This document shows positions 15,998 to 23,772 of a stretch of DNA of 34,208 bases, piece after piece. The notes beneath the pieces were generated by a model, which saw only the letters and a list, made by a program, of their open reading frames with translations, did not search any database and was not told the origin of the DNA. Made by a program: the position numbers and the translations under genes. Positions within the stretch are counted from its first letter, which is position 1. Each line of letters opens with the position of its first letter. The stretch comes from Streptomyces diastatochromogenes (lineage in GTDB: Bacteria > Actinomycetota > Actinomycetes > Streptomycetales > Streptomycetaceae): contig LRTP01000529.1 in the NCBI GenBank assembly GCA_001550305.1, forward strand, positions 1-34,208. The letters run 5' to 3'.

Positions 15998-17827
15998 GTG
16001 AACGACCGATACGACGGATACGCGGGCGGCGACCAGTACGAGCTCGTCGGCTACGACGAGTTCGGGCAGCCTGTGTACCGACAGGTGCCGCCCCAAGGGT
16101 CCCAACAGGGCTACGACCCGTACGCGCAGCGGCAGCCGCAGCAGCCCCAACAGCACCAGGGCTATGGCTACGACCCGTACGCGACCGGCGCGGGGGGCTA
16201 TGACACCGGTCAGCAGCAGCCCGTGTCCTCGTACGACACCGGTCAGCAGACCGCGGTCCCCGCCTACGACCCCTACGACCCGTACGGAGCCGGCGCGTCC
16301 GGTGCCACCGGGACGACGCCGTCGTACGACCCCTACGGGCAGACGGCGCACACGGGGCAGGCTGGTCAGGCCGGCCAGACGGGGCGGGGCGGGCAGACGG
16401 ATCGGGCCGGGCAGGCGGGTCAATCCCGGAGCGGGACCGGCGCCGCGGGCACGAGCACCGGGCAGCAGCCCCGGGTCGCCGAGCAGACCGCGTACATCCC
16501 GCAGCAGGCGCGCCCCGCGGAGGAGAACGAGCCCCGGGCCGACCGGGACTACCGCACCGAGCAGTTCGCCTTCGTCGAGGAGCAGGAAGCCGAGCCCGAA
16601 GACGTCATCGACTGGCTCAACTTCACCGAGAACCGTACCGAGCGCCGCGAGGAGGCCAAGCGCCGCGCCCGCAGCAGGGTCGTCGCCCTGGTCGTCGTGC
16701 TCGCCCTGGTCGTGGTCGGCGGCGTCGGCTACCTCTGGTACGCGGGGAAGCTGCCCGGCACCTCCTCCGGCGGCAAGTCCGCCGCGACGACGGCCACGGG
16801 TGCCCAGAACCGTGACGTGATCGTCGTCCACCTGCACAACACGAAGGGCGGCGGCACCTCCACGGCCCTGCTCGTCGACAACACCACCACCAAGCAGGGC
16901 ACCACCGTCCTGCTGCCCAACTCCCTTGCCCTGACGGACGACAGCGGCTCGACGACCACGCTCGCCAAGTCCGTCGGCGACGACGGCTCCTCCGGGACCC
17001 GGGACGCGATCGACACGGTGCTCGGGACCAACATCCAGGGCACCTGGCGCCTAGACACCCCCTACCTCAACAACCTCGTCGACCTCGTCGGCAACATCGA
17101 CCTGACCACCAACGCCGATGTGCCGGACCCCGATGCGAAGAAGAAGGGCGAGGCGCCCCTCGTGAAGAAGGGCGAGAACCAGACCCTCAGCGGCAAGATG
17201 GCGGTCGCCTACGCCACCTACCGGGCCTCCGGCGAAGCCCAGAACGCTCAGTTGGAGCGGTTCGGACAGGTCATGCAGGGCGTGCTGCGCAAGCTGTCCT
17301 CGGACAAGCAGGCCGCGACCACCACCGTGCAGACCCTGGCGCAGATCCTCGACCCCTCCCTGACCGACCAGGACCTCGGCGCCTTCCTCGCCAAGCTCGC
17401 CGACCTCGCCAAGGGCGGCGACTACAAAACGGCGCTGCTGCCCGTGCAGCCGGACGGCACTCTGAGCGAGAGCGCCACCAACAGCGTGGTCAAGGACGTC
17501 CTCGGCGGCACCGCCAAGAGTCCCGACGCCGGCGCCGCCGTCCGTGTCGGCATCAAGAACGCCACCGGGAAGAAGGACGCCACCGAGAAGGCCCGCGTCG
17601 TCCTGGTCAACGGCGGCTACACCTTCCTGGACTCCGGCACCGCCGCCACCGCCCAGAGCGTGTCCCAGATCACGTACACCGATGCCGCCAGGAAGAACGA
17701 CGCCATCGAGGTCGCGAAGACCCTCGGTCTGCCCACCAGCACCGTGAAGAAGGGCAGTGGCTCGTCCAACGCGGACGTCTCGGTGGTCCTCGGCCAGGAC
17801 TACAAGGTGACCAGCTCCACCGGGTGA
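15998..17827 (+). CDS. LCP/LytR-CpsA-Psr family protein, probable PdtA-type wall-polymer transferase
   Basis: Protein of 609 residues. A long cytoplasmic N-terminus (1-226) has Tyr/Gln/Gly-rich repeats (YDPYA, YDTGQQ, GQAGQ). One membrane helix follows (about 228-249), then an extracytoplasmic LCP-like domain (about 272-490) and a C-terminal LytR_C domain (about 525-605, AVRVGIKNATGKK ... DVSVVLGQDY). LCP enzymes transfer lipid-linked wall polymers to peptidoglycan. The usual catalytic arginine strand (xxPRDT) reads TVLLPNSLAL here, so the active site looks degenerate. GTG at 15998 has GAGAGGGG upstream and starts 25 nt after nadD. By position it should match SCO2578, which I recall as PdtA, a polydiglycosylphosphate transferase needed for proper sporulation. 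It fits functionally with the TagF-like operon at the left end. Confidence 0.82.
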   Translation: MNDRYDGYAGGDQYELVGYDEFGQPVYRQVPPQGSQQGYDPYAQRQPQQPQQHQGYGYDPYATGAGGYDTGQQQPVSSYDTGQQTAVPAYDPYDPYGAGASGATGTTPSYDPYGQTAHTGQAGQAGQTGRGGQTDRAGQAGQSRSGTGAAGTSTGQQPRVAEQTAYIPQQARPAEENEPRADRDYRTEQFAFVEEQEAEPEDVIDWLNFTENRTERREEAKRRARSRVVALVVVLALVVVGGVGYLWYAGKLPGTSSGGKSAATTATGAQNRDVIVVHLHNTKGGGTSTALLVDNTTTKQGTTVLLPNSLALTDDSGSTTTLAKSVGDDGSSGTRDAIDTVLGTNIQGTWRLDTPYLNNLVDLVGNIDLTTNADVPDPDAKKKGEAPLVKKGENQTLSGKMAVAYATYRASGEAQNAQLERFGQVMQGVLRKLSSDKQAATTTVQTLAQILDPSLTDQDLGAFLAKLADLAKGGDYKTALLPVQPDGTLSESATNSVVKDVLGGTAKSPDAGAAVRVGIKNATGKKDATEKARVVLVNGGYTFLDSGTAATAQSVSQITYTDAARKNDAIEVAKTLGLPTSTVKKGSGSSNADVSVVLGQDYKVTSSTG

Positions 17828-17832
17828 TCGCG

Positions 17833-17869
17833 GTGACCACTCCACTGGGTGATCACGAGGAGTGGTCAC
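17833..17869 (+). terminator. hairpin just after the LCP gene
   Basis: 11-bp perfect arms (GTGACCACTCC at 17833-17843, GGAGTGGTCAC at 17859-17869) with a 15-nt loop, beginning 5 nt after the LCP stop. No T-run. Confidence 0.55.
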
Positions 17870-17894
17870 GGGTGACCCTCCGGAGCGGTCGGCG

Positions 17895-17921
17895 CCACGT
17901 CCCGGGGCCCTCGGGACGTGG
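17895..17921 (+). terminator. second hairpin after the LCP gene
   Basis: 10-bp perfect arms (CCACGTCCCG at 17895-17904, CGGGACGTGG at 17912-17921) around a 7-nt loop. It lies between the LCP gene and rsfS and, with the preceding hairpin, separates the two units. No T-run follows. Confidence 0.55.
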
Positions 17922-17999
17922 CCACGTAAACGCGTGGGGTGCCGTCGGCGGTCCGTGAGACCCTTGAGTCATTACTGACCGCCGACGGAAAGCCGCGTA

Positions 18000-18443
18000 G
18001 TGACCGCCACGGACCGCTCCATCGAGCTCATCACCACCGCCGCGCAGGCGGCCGCAGACAAGCTCGCGCACGACATCATCGCTTACGACGTCAGCGACGT
18101 TCTCTCGATCACCGACGCCTTTCTGCTGGCGTCCGCCCCCAACGACCGCCAGGTCAAGTCGATCGTCGACGAGATCGAGGAGCGGCTGAACAAGGAGCTC
18201 GGCGTCAAGCCGGTGCGCCGCGAGGGCGACCGCGAGGCCCGCTGGGTACTGCTCGACTACGTCGACATCGTGGTGCACGTGCAGCACAGCGAGGAGCGTG
18301 TCTTCTACGCTCTGGAGCGGCTGTGGAAGGACTGCCCGGAGCTTGACCTGCCCGCCGACGCCAAGGCCACCCGCGGCAAGGCCGCCGAGCACGCCAAGCT
18401 GCAGGCCGAGGAGGACTCCGTCGAATTCGGGGAGCTGCGGTGA
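18000..18443 (+). CDS. rsfS: ribosomal silencing factor RsfS (Iojap family)
   Basis: Protein of 147 residues. The Iojap domain (about 5-118) includes DIIAYDVSDVLSITDAFLLASAPN and the conserved REGDREARWVLLDYVDIVVHVQ, where the W-x-L-x-D-Y/F-x-D-x-V-V-H signature is intact. The family binds L14 (uL14) of the 50S subunit and blocks subunit joining when nutrients are short. The C-terminal tail (about 119-147) is charged and Ala-rich. GTG at 18000 is the only sensible start; a weak GGAAAG precedes it. It overlaps the next gene by 4 nt (GTGA), so the two are translationally coupled. The nadD-rsfS-phosphatase order is the same as I recall for Rv2421c-Rv2420c-Rv2419c. Confidence 0.94.
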   Translation: MTATDRSIELITTAAQAAADKLAHDIIAYDVSDVLSITDAFLLASAPNDRQVKSIVDEIEERLNKELGVKPVRREGDREARWVLLDYVDIVVHVQHSEERVFYALERLWKDCPELDLPADAKATRGKAAEHAKLQAEEDSVEFGELR

Positions 18444-19177
18444 CCGCGGCGGGCGCCGAGGCGGCCGCGACGTCCGCCACGGGTGACGCCCAGGCGGGGC
18501 GGCAGCCGACCGTCGCGGGCGTCGAGGCCGGGGAGAAGCCGGGCCGCGGTCGCCGCGTCATCCTGTGGCGGCACGGCCAGACCTCCTGGAACGTGGATCG
18601 CCGCTTCCAGGGCACCACGGACGTCGAGCTCACCGAGACGGGCGTCGGCCAGGCCCGCCGCGCCGCCCGGCTGCTCGCCTCGCTGAAGCCCGACGTGATC
18701 GTCGCCTCGGACCTCCAGCGCGCCGCGAACACGGCCGCCGAACTGTCCACGCTCACCGGCATCGACGTCATCCACGACGAGGGCCTGCGCGAGACCTACG
18801 CGGGCGTCTGGCAGGGGCTGACGCACGAGGAGATCATCGCCCAGTACGGCGACGAGTACGCCGCCTGGAAGCGTGGTGAGCCGGTGCGCCGCGGTGGCGG
18901 CGAACTGGAGACCGAGGTCGCCGACCGCGCCGCTCCCGTGGTGCTGCGCCACGCCGACAAGCTCCCCGAGGACGGCACCCTCGTGGTCGTCAGCCACGGC
19001 GGCACCATCCGTACCACCATCGGGCGCCTGCTCGGCCTGGAGTCCCGGCACTGGGAGAGCCTGGGCGGCCTCTCCAACTGCTGCTGGTCCGTCCTCGGAG
19101 AGGGCGCGCGGGGCTGGCGGCTGCTCGAGCACAACGCCGGCACACTGCCGGAGCCGGTGCTCGGCGACGACGACTGA
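18440..19177 (+). CDS. histidine phosphatase superfamily protein (phosphoglycerate mutase-like)
   Basis: Protein of 245 residues. After a low-complexity Ala/Gly-rich leader of about 37 residues, the domain starts RRVILWRHGQTSWN with the phospho-acceptor His in RHG (44-46), then the ASDLQRAANTA helix, and the second active-site His in VVVSHGGTIR. This pattern fits broad phosphatases rather than true mutases. The mycobacterial gene in the same place next to rsfS (Rv2419c) is glucosyl-3-phosphoglycerate phosphatase (GpgP), so a role in methylglucose-lipopolysaccharide or glucosylglycerate-type metabolism is possible. Substrate is not determined by sequence. GTG at 18440 overlaps the rsfS stop. 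Confidence 0.88.
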   Translation: MTAAGAEAAATSATGDAQAGRQPTVAGVEAGEKPGRGRRVILWRHGQTSWNVDRRFQGTTDVELTETGVGQARRAARLLASLKPDVIVASDLQRAANTAAELSTLTGIDVIHDEGLRETYAGVWQGLTHEEIIAQYGDEYAAWKRGEPVRRGGGELETEVADRAAPVVLRHADKLPEDGTLVVVSHGGTIRTTIGRLLGLESRHWESLGGLSNCCWSVLGEGARGWRLLEHNAGTLPEPVLGDDD

Positions 19178-19218
19178 ACGGCCCCCTGTCCGGTCCCGGG
19201 GGCCGGGCGGGACCGGAT

Positions 19219-19248
19219 TTCACTTTCTGGCAGGTCGCAGGCTAAAGT
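19219..19248 (+). promoter_or_regulatory. promoter of first tRNA-Ala
   Basis: TTCACT (19219-19224) and TAAAGT (19243-19248) with an 18-bp spacer, placed 36 nt before the mature tRNA. A GTTCTTC/GAAGAAC pair (19247-19253, 19274-19280) could fold the leader for processing. Confidence 0.45.
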
Positions 19249-19284
19249 TCTTCTTGTTCGCCCCGCCGGGCGGGAAGAACGCAA

Positions 19285-19357
19285 GGGGCTATAGCTCAGT
19301 TGGTAGAGCGCCTGCATGGCATGCAGGAGGTCAGGAGTTCAATTCTCCTTAGCTCCA
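19285..19357 (+). tRNA. tRNA-Ala (anticodon GGC), copy 1
   Basis: A 73-nt cloverleaf. The acceptor GGGGCTA pairs with TAGCTCC (19350-19356), with discriminator A at 19357. The D arm contains AGCTCAGTTGGTAGAGC. The anticodon stem CCTGC/GCAGG holds the loop ATGGCAT, hence anticodon GGC reading GCC/GCU alanine codons. The T arm is AGGAG-TTCAATT-CTCCT. CCA is not encoded (ACA follows). It is identical to the copy at 23773, and the identity extends to 78 nt including flanks. GCC is the dominant alanine codon in such genomes, so two copies make sense. Confidence 0.97.
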
Positions 19358-19406
19358 CAGATCAACTCTCTTGAGTTGTCAAAGATCAGCACAGATCAGT
19401 GATGAG

Positions 19407-19438
19407 AATCCCGTTCCCTTCGAGGGGCGGGATTTCTT
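19407..19438 (+). terminator. terminator after tRNA-Ala copy 1
   Basis: AATCCCG (19407-19413) pairs with CGGGATT (19428-19434), with an inner CCC/GGG pairing and TTCGA loop, followed by TTTCTT-like bases. It also covers the 3' end of the convergent XRE gene (stop at 19438). A smaller hairpin, CAACTC-TCTT-GAGTTG, lies at 19363-19378 just after the tRNA. Confidence 0.6.
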
Positions 19439-20355
19439 CATGTCCCCCAGGTTGTCGGTGACATGGGCGACTTCGACCCCAGGGATGCCGTGGCGGCCGG
19501 GAGTGACGGTGGCCACAACCGCTCCCGCCGCTCGCGCAGAACCGCCAGCCCCTTGCGCGCCTTCTCGTCGTCCGGGGTGTAGGCGACGATCCGGCACTCC
19601 GGCATCCCGTCGATGGACAGCGACACCGAGGTCATCCGCAGTTCGCCCACCGCCTCATGGCGGAACGTCTTCACACGCGGTCCCGGCGGGAGGACGTCCC
19701 CGCCCGCCCACAACTCGGCGAAGCGCGGGCTGGCGGCCGACAACTCGCGTATGTAGTCCTCCCAGGCGGGCTCGCCGACGTGTCTGCCGTACGCGGAGCG
19801 CAGCGTCGCCACCATCAACGGCAGTTCGCTGTCCCGGAACACCACGGGGCAGCCGGGCTCGGGCACGGTGAACAGGGTCCACAGCACGTTGGGAACGCCG
19901 ATGTCGAGCGTCTGCGGCACGAAGAACAGGTCGCGGTAAGGGGGGTTGGCGGCCAGGATGTCGTACCGCGAGTTGTAGACCGCCGCCGGGCGCGGATCGA
20001 GGGCGTCGATGATGCCCTGGATCTCCGCGCTCACGGTCTGCGCGGGGAGCTCCGGCTCGGACTCGTAAGGCACTTCGGCCAAGTGGTACAGATGCTCCCG
20101 CTCGGTCTGGTCCAGGCGCAGGGTGCGCGACACCGCGTCCAGCACCTGAGGAGAGGCGTTGATGGGGCGGCCCTGCTCCAGCCAGGTGTACCAGGTCACA
20201 CCGACCCCGGAGAGCTGTGCGACCTCTTCGCGGCGCAGACCCGGCGTGCGGCGCCGCAAGCCCGGAGGCATCCCGACGTCGGCGGGTGTCACCCGCGCCC
20301 GCCGGCCGCGCAGAAAGCCGGCCAGCTCCGGCCTGCGACGTTGTGTCGTGTTCAT
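19438..20355 (-). CDS. XRE-type helix-turn-helix regulator with MmyB-like ligand domain
   Basis: Protein of 305 residues. The N-terminal HTH (about 12-75) contains PGLRRRTPGLRREEVAQLSG and VTWYTWLEQGR, typical of the large actinobacterial MmyB-domain XRE family. The C-terminal PAS-like MmyB domain (about 100-265) contains PRPAAVYNSRYDILAANPPY, LWTLF and EDYIRELSAASPRFAELWAGGDV. Such proteins usually repress or activate a divergent neighbour, often a short-chain dehydrogenase or transporter. Here the neighbour is the MFS exporter at 20475. ATG at 20355 is chosen because MNTTQRRRPELAGFLRGRR starts the domain and GGGGAAG precedes it; the frame is open further upstream but is not protein-like. 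Confidence 0.88.
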   Translation of the reverse strand: MNTTQRRRPELAGFLRGRRARVTPADVGMPPGLRRRTPGLRREEVAQLSGVGVTWYTWLEQGRPINASPQVLDAVSRTLRLDQTEREHLYHLAEVPYESEPELPAQTVSAEIQGIIDALDPRPAAVYNSRYDILAANPPYRDLFFVPQTLDIGVPNVLWTLFTVPEPGCPVVFRDSELPLMVATLRSAYGRHVGEPAWEDYIRELSAASPRFAELWAGGDVLPPGPRVKTFRHEAVGELRMTSVSLSIDGMPECRIVAYTPDDEKARKGLAVLRERRERLWPPSLPAATASLGSKSPMSPTTWGT

Positions 20356-20409
20356 CGGCTTCACTTCCCCCGTCTTCCATCGTCCGCGCCGAACCCGCCC
20401 GCTGCCAGG

Positions 20410-20426
20410 TGCTGTCAGTACCAGCA
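20410..20426. promoter_or_regulatory. candidate operator in the XRE/MFS divergent gap
   Basis: TGCTG (20410-20414) and CAGCA (20422-20426) form inverted half-sites with a 7-bp spacer, in the 119-bp gap between the divergent regulator and exporter starts. Likely binding site for the XRE regulator; inferred from position and symmetry only. Confidence 0.3.
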
Positions 20427-20474
20427 TCGGCGGGCTCTCGGCACCCGTATCCGGCCGCCGCCAGGCTCGGAGCC

Positions 20475-21944
20475 ATGACGACGACAACCCCCGCGGACCC
20501 AGGTCCCGCAGCGGATTCAAGTCCTGCGACCAGTAAAGCCCCCGGCACTGACAATCGCCCCGGACGGCTGCTCGCGGTCGTGCTCACAGCCCAGTTCATG
20601 GCACTGCTGGACGTTTTCATCGTGAACGTCGCCGTGCCCACGATCGGTTCCGAACTCCACGCGTCCGGCGCCGGAATGCAGTTGGTGGTCGCCGGATACT
20701 CCATCGCGTACGCCGTACTGCTGATCACCGGCGCGCGCCTCGGCGACCTGCTCGGCCACCGCCGCGTCCACCTCGCCGGGCTCGCGCTGTTCACCGCGGC
20801 CTCGCTGGCGTGCGGACTCGCCCGGGGAACCGGGGAGTTGATCGCCTTCCGGCTGGTGCAGGGCGCCGGTGCGGCCGTGATGATCCCGCAGGTACTCAGC
20901 CTCATCCAGCGCCACTTCACCGGCGAGGCCCGGGCCCGTGCCCTCGGCGCGTACTCCGCCGTCGTCGCGACGGGAGCCGCGGCCGGACAGGTGCTGGGCG
21001 GCGTCCTGGTCAGCGCCGACCTGTTCGGCACCGGCTGGCGGCCGGTGTTCCTGGTCAACGTGCCCGTGGGCCTCGTACTCCTGGCCGTCGGCCACCGCGT
21101 CCTGCCCCGGGACGCCCCGGGAGCCGTGGAGCGCTCACGCGGCCTCGACCTGCCGGGCCTCGTCCTGCTCGGCGCCGCCGTGACGCTGCTCACCGTGCCG
21201 CTCGTGCTCGGACAGGAAGAGGGCTGGCCGCTGTGGTCCTGGCTGTCGCTCGGCGCGGCCGTGGTCTTCTTCACCCTTTTCTGTCTGTACGAGTCCCGGC
21301 TCGCCCGGCGGGGTGGAGCGCCGCTGATTTCACCCCGGGTGCTGCGCCACCCCGGCATGGGCCTCGCGGTCTTCCGCCTGCTCGCGGTGATGGCGGTCAA
21401 CGCGGGTTTCCTGTTCGCTCTGACCCTGCATGTTCAGGGCGGCCTCGGGTACAGCGCGCTGCGCGCCGGACTCACCTTCGCGCCGACCGCGGTGGTCTTC
21501 GGCCTGGTCGGTCTGACCTGGCGCGACTGGCCGGCCGCTCTGCAAGGTGTCCTGATCCCGGTCGGCTTCGCCATCGCCGCCGTTTCCGTGGCCGGTGTCG
21601 GAGCCGTGCTGAAGGGCGGGGGCGACGGCGGATTCTGGCTGTACGTGGCGTTCGCGGGCATGGGGACCGGTCTCGCGCTGGGCTTCAGCCCCACACTGAC
21701 CAGGGCTCTGGCCACGGTGCGGCCCCAGGACGCGGCGGACGCCAGTGGACTGCTCGCGACGGTCACCCAGCTCGGTCAGCTGTTCGGTGTCGCGGCCTTC
21801 GGCACACTCTTCTTGAACCGACTTGAGTCACTTGGGGCTCCGGGGGCGTATACCTCTGCGGACGCGCTCCTCATGTGCACGTATGCGCTGGCCGCGACGG
21901 CCACGTCGGGTGCTGTGTCCGGACTGGTACGAAGGCGTCGCTGA
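20475..21944 (+). CDS. MFS exporter of the DHA2 (EmrB/QacA) type
   Basis: Membrane transporter of 489 residues. Helix 1 contains the DHA2-like sequence MALLDVFIVNVAVPTI. The loop-2 motif GARLGDLLGHRR matches the MFS motif A, and a helix-5-type motif C region is seen in GAAAGQVLGGVL. Hydrophobic segments throughout suggest 12-14 helices. Homologues export drugs or secondary metabolites using the proton gradient. ATG at 20475 has only GGAG 2 nt away or CCAGG 9 nt away, so translation initiation may be weak, but the MTTTTPADPG start is typical. It is divergent from the XRE regulator, the standard arrangement for a substrate-inducible exporter. The substrate is unknown. Confidence 0.88.
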   Translation: MTTTTPADPGPAADSSPATSKAPGTDNRPGRLLAVVLTAQFMALLDVFIVNVAVPTIGSELHASGAGMQLVVAGYSIAYAVLLITGARLGDLLGHRRVHLAGLALFTAASLACGLARGTGELIAFRLVQGAGAAVMIPQVLSLIQRHFTGEARARALGAYSAVVATGAAAGQVLGGVLVSADLFGTGWRPVFLVNVPVGLVLLAVGHRVLPRDAPGAVERSRGLDLPGLVLLGAAVTLLTVPLVLGQEEGWPLWSWLSLGAAVVFFTLFCLYESRLARRGGAPLISPRVLRHPGMGLAVFRLLAVMAVNAGFLFALTLHVQGGLGYSALRAGLTFAPTAVVFGLVGLTWRDWPAALQGVLIPVGFAIAAVSVAGVGAVLKGGGDGGFWLYVAFAGMGTGLALGFSPTLTRALATVRPQDAADASGLLATVTQLGQLFGVAAFGTLFLNRLESLGAPGAYTSADALLMCTYALAATATSGAVSGLVRRRR

Positions 21945-21954
21945 CCGTATTGCT

Positions 21955-21981
21955 CCGGCCGTGGCAGAATCAAACGGCCGG
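21955..21981 (+). terminator. hairpin after the MFS gene
   Basis: CCGGCCG (21955-21961) pairs with CGGCCGG (21975-21981) across a 13-nt loop, 11 nt after the MFS stop. No T-run; a possible terminator between the exporter and the zinc-ribbon pair. Confidence 0.4.
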
Positions 21982-22013
21982 AAGGGGGCGCGGCCCGACG
22001 GGAGGGAGAAGCG

Positions 22014-22187
22014 ATGCCTGCGAGCATCCTCGAGGAGGTCGACGATCTCCTCGATGTGGCACAGACACGTAGAAGAGCCACCCTCCTCGACTGTCCTTCC
22101 TGCGGATCGGTCCACGTCGCCCAGGTCCTCGGCGACAACGGCGGGATCTCCTACGTGTGCACGGCCTGCGGCCACAGCTGGAGCTGA
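22014..22187 (+). CDS. 57-residue zinc-ribbon protein
   Basis: ATG at 22014 has a strong GGAGGGAG ribosome site (22001-22008). The protein MPASILEEVDDLLDVAQTRR continues into a ribbon with CPSC (Cys27, Cys30) and CTAC (Cys49, Cys52), an arrangement typical for one structural zinc. The N-terminal helix is acidic and amphipathic. No DNA-binding family is recognised; similar tiny ribbons act as protein partners or in transcription. It is followed 3 nt later by a second Cys-pair protein, so the two are probably one operon. Confidence 0.72.
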   Translation: MPASILEEVDDLLDVAQTRRRATLLDCPSCGSVHVAQVLGDNGGISYVCTACGHSWS

Positions 22188-22190
22188 TCG

Positions 22191-22424
22191 ATGGGTGCAC
22201 ACAGGCGGAAGTGCGATTGGTGCGGCAGTGGTACGCCGATCGTCCGCGACATGGAGCCGGTCAACCACGACTACCAGTACTGGTGCGAGGAGTGCGCGCG
22301 GGCGCTGATCATAAAAGGCGACCCGATCGAGACGTACCGCGAGCTGGAGGGCGAGCCGATCTACGGCCGGCTCCTCGACGAGCACTGCACGCTCAAACGG
22401 TTCTATACGTTCGCCACAGCCTGA
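22191..22424 (+). CDS. 77-residue protein with two CxxC pairs
   Basis: ATG at 22191 follows the previous stop by 3 nt, with GGAG at 22180-22183. Cys pairs CDWC (8, 11) and CEEC (32, 35) predict a zinc finger; the C-terminal half (ALIIKGDPIETYRELEGEPI and onwards) is a charged helix with one further Cys. Its 3' end overlaps the convergent GT87 gene by 32 bp (22393-22424). Unknown function. The operon pairing with another zinc ribbon is the only contextual clue. Confidence 0.72.
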   Translation: MGAHRRKCDWCGSGTPIVRDMEPVNHDYQYWCEECARALIIKGDPIETYRELEGEPIYGRLLDEHCTLKRFYTFATA

Positions 22425-23637
22425 CCCCGATCAGGGTCAGGAAGACGAGACCGGCTCCTTCGTAGAGGGCCGACAACGTCAACTGGGCGCCCGTCTGATG
22501 CAGTTCGAGCCGTCCCGGGCCGTGTGGCACCCACCACAGCGCGTAGGAGCAGAAGACCAGCGACGTACCGACGGCGGTCACCAGCGCCGTACTGACGGCG
22601 GTCATCTGTGCCGCGCCGACGGCGGACGCCCTGCCGCGCGTGGCGAGGATCAGCACCATCGGTACGCACCACACCCAGTGGTGCGACCACGACACCGGAC
22701 TGATCAGCAGCGCCGTGACCGCGCAGGCGGCCACCGCCCAGGCGCGTCGTCCGCGCAGCTCCGCCGCCACGGCGACCCCGAGGCCCAGGGAGCCCGCCAC
22801 GACCGCCGTGGCGACCCACCAGAGGCCCGGCTGAGTGGTGTGCAGCAGCCGGGCCAGTACCCCGCGCAGCGACTGGTTCGCGGTGTCCTCCACGAGCCCG
22901 ACCCGACCCGTTTCGAAGACCATGCGGCTCCAGAAGCGCCATGAGTCGTAGGGCAGGGCGCAGGCAGCCAGCAGGGTTGCCCCGGCGAACGCGACGGCCG
23001 ACCCGCGCACGTGCCGCAACCAGGGGCCTCCGGAGCCCCGCCGTACGTATGCCACGACACCGGTGACCAGCAGGAACGCCGCGAAGAGCGCCGGTGTCAG
23101 CTTGATCGCCGCCGCGAGCCCGATGCCCACTCCTGCCCACCGGTGCCCGGGCCGCCGCGTCAGGTCCCACAGCACCAACACGCCGAGCAGCAGATTGATC
23201 TGCCCGTACCGCACGGTCGTCCACACCGGCTCGCACCACACGGCCGCCGCGGACGCCCACCAGACGCCCTCCACGCGCGCGTGGTCGACGAGCCGTAGCG
23301 ACAGGGCCACGAACACCACAAGAAGGGCCAGATTTCCGGCCGTCGCCAGAGTCCGCATGGTCGACGTGTCCAGCAGCGTCAGCGGCGTGAACAGCAACGC
23401 CGCGAACGGCGGGTAGGTGGTCGGCAGATGGGCCTCGGTCGTACGCAGCGCGTAGAGGTCGCCGCCCGCGCGGACGGTCTCGCCCTCCGCCCGGTACACC
23501 ATCAGGTCGATCATCGACACGTGCGCGGCCCGCTGTGCCCACCAGAAGGCGGCGAAGGACAACAGGCACGCCCCCAGGGCGACGGGCGCACGGCGGCGGA
23601 CATCGGGGAGCGCGATCACGGTCACGAAGGCCGACAC
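22393..23637 (-). CDS. GT87-family polyprenyl-phosphate-mannose-dependent mannosyltransferase-like membrane protein
   Basis: Polytopic membrane protein of 414 residues with about 10 hydrophobic helices. The first outside loop has the acidic motif MIDLMVYRAEGE, and AHLPTTYPPFAALLF and VRYGQINLLLG are typical of GT87 (DUF2029) GT-C enzymes such as PimE, which add mannose from polyprenyl-phosphate-mannose to phosphatidylinositol mannosides or lipoglycans. The Asp in the first loop is the expected catalytic base. GTG at 23637 has GAGGG a few nt upstream. The tail-to-tail overlap with the CxxC gene is 32 bp. The true acceptor (lipoglycan, glycoprotein) is unknown. Confidence 0.86.
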   Translation of the reverse strand: MSAFVTVIALPDVRRRAPVALGACLLSFAAFWWAQRAAHVSMIDLMVYRAEGETVRAGGDLYALRTTEAHLPTTYPPFAALLFTPLTLLDTSTMRTLATAGNLALLVVFVALSLRLVDHARVEGVWWASAAAVWCEPVWTTVRYGQINLLLGVLVLWDLTRRPGHRWAGVGIGLAAAIKLTPALFAAFLLVTGVVAYVRRGSGGPWLRHVRGSAVAFAGATLLAACALPYDSWRFWSRMVFETGRVGLVEDTANQSLRGVLARLLHTTQPGLWWVATAVVAGSLGLGVAVAAELRGRRAWAVAACAVTALLISPVSWSHHWVWCVPMVLILATRGRASAVGAAQMTAVSTALVTAVGTSLVFCSYALWWVPHGPGRLELHQTGAQLTLSALYEGAGLVFLTLIGVRLWRTYRTV

Positions 23638-23678
23638 TATCCCTCATGTCCGCATTGTCCGCACGGCGCGGAATCGAT

Positions 23679-23709
23679 TTGGTGGTCCACGGGGAGGACC
23701 GTGTAATGT
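23679..23709 (+). promoter_or_regulatory. promoter of second tRNA-Ala
   Basis: TTGGTG (23679-23684) and TAATGT (23704-23709), spacer 19 bp, 64 nt before the mature tRNA. A perfect 7-bp hairpin (ATGCGGC-TTC-GCCGCAT, 23748-23764) lies between, likely a leader processed away. It differs from the promoter of copy 1, so only the tRNA unit is duplicated. Confidence 0.4.
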
Positions 23710-23772
23710 TGGCGTCGCCGCCGGGGAAGCCGGGCGACACGGTCGATATGCGGCTTCGCCGCATGGCCACAA

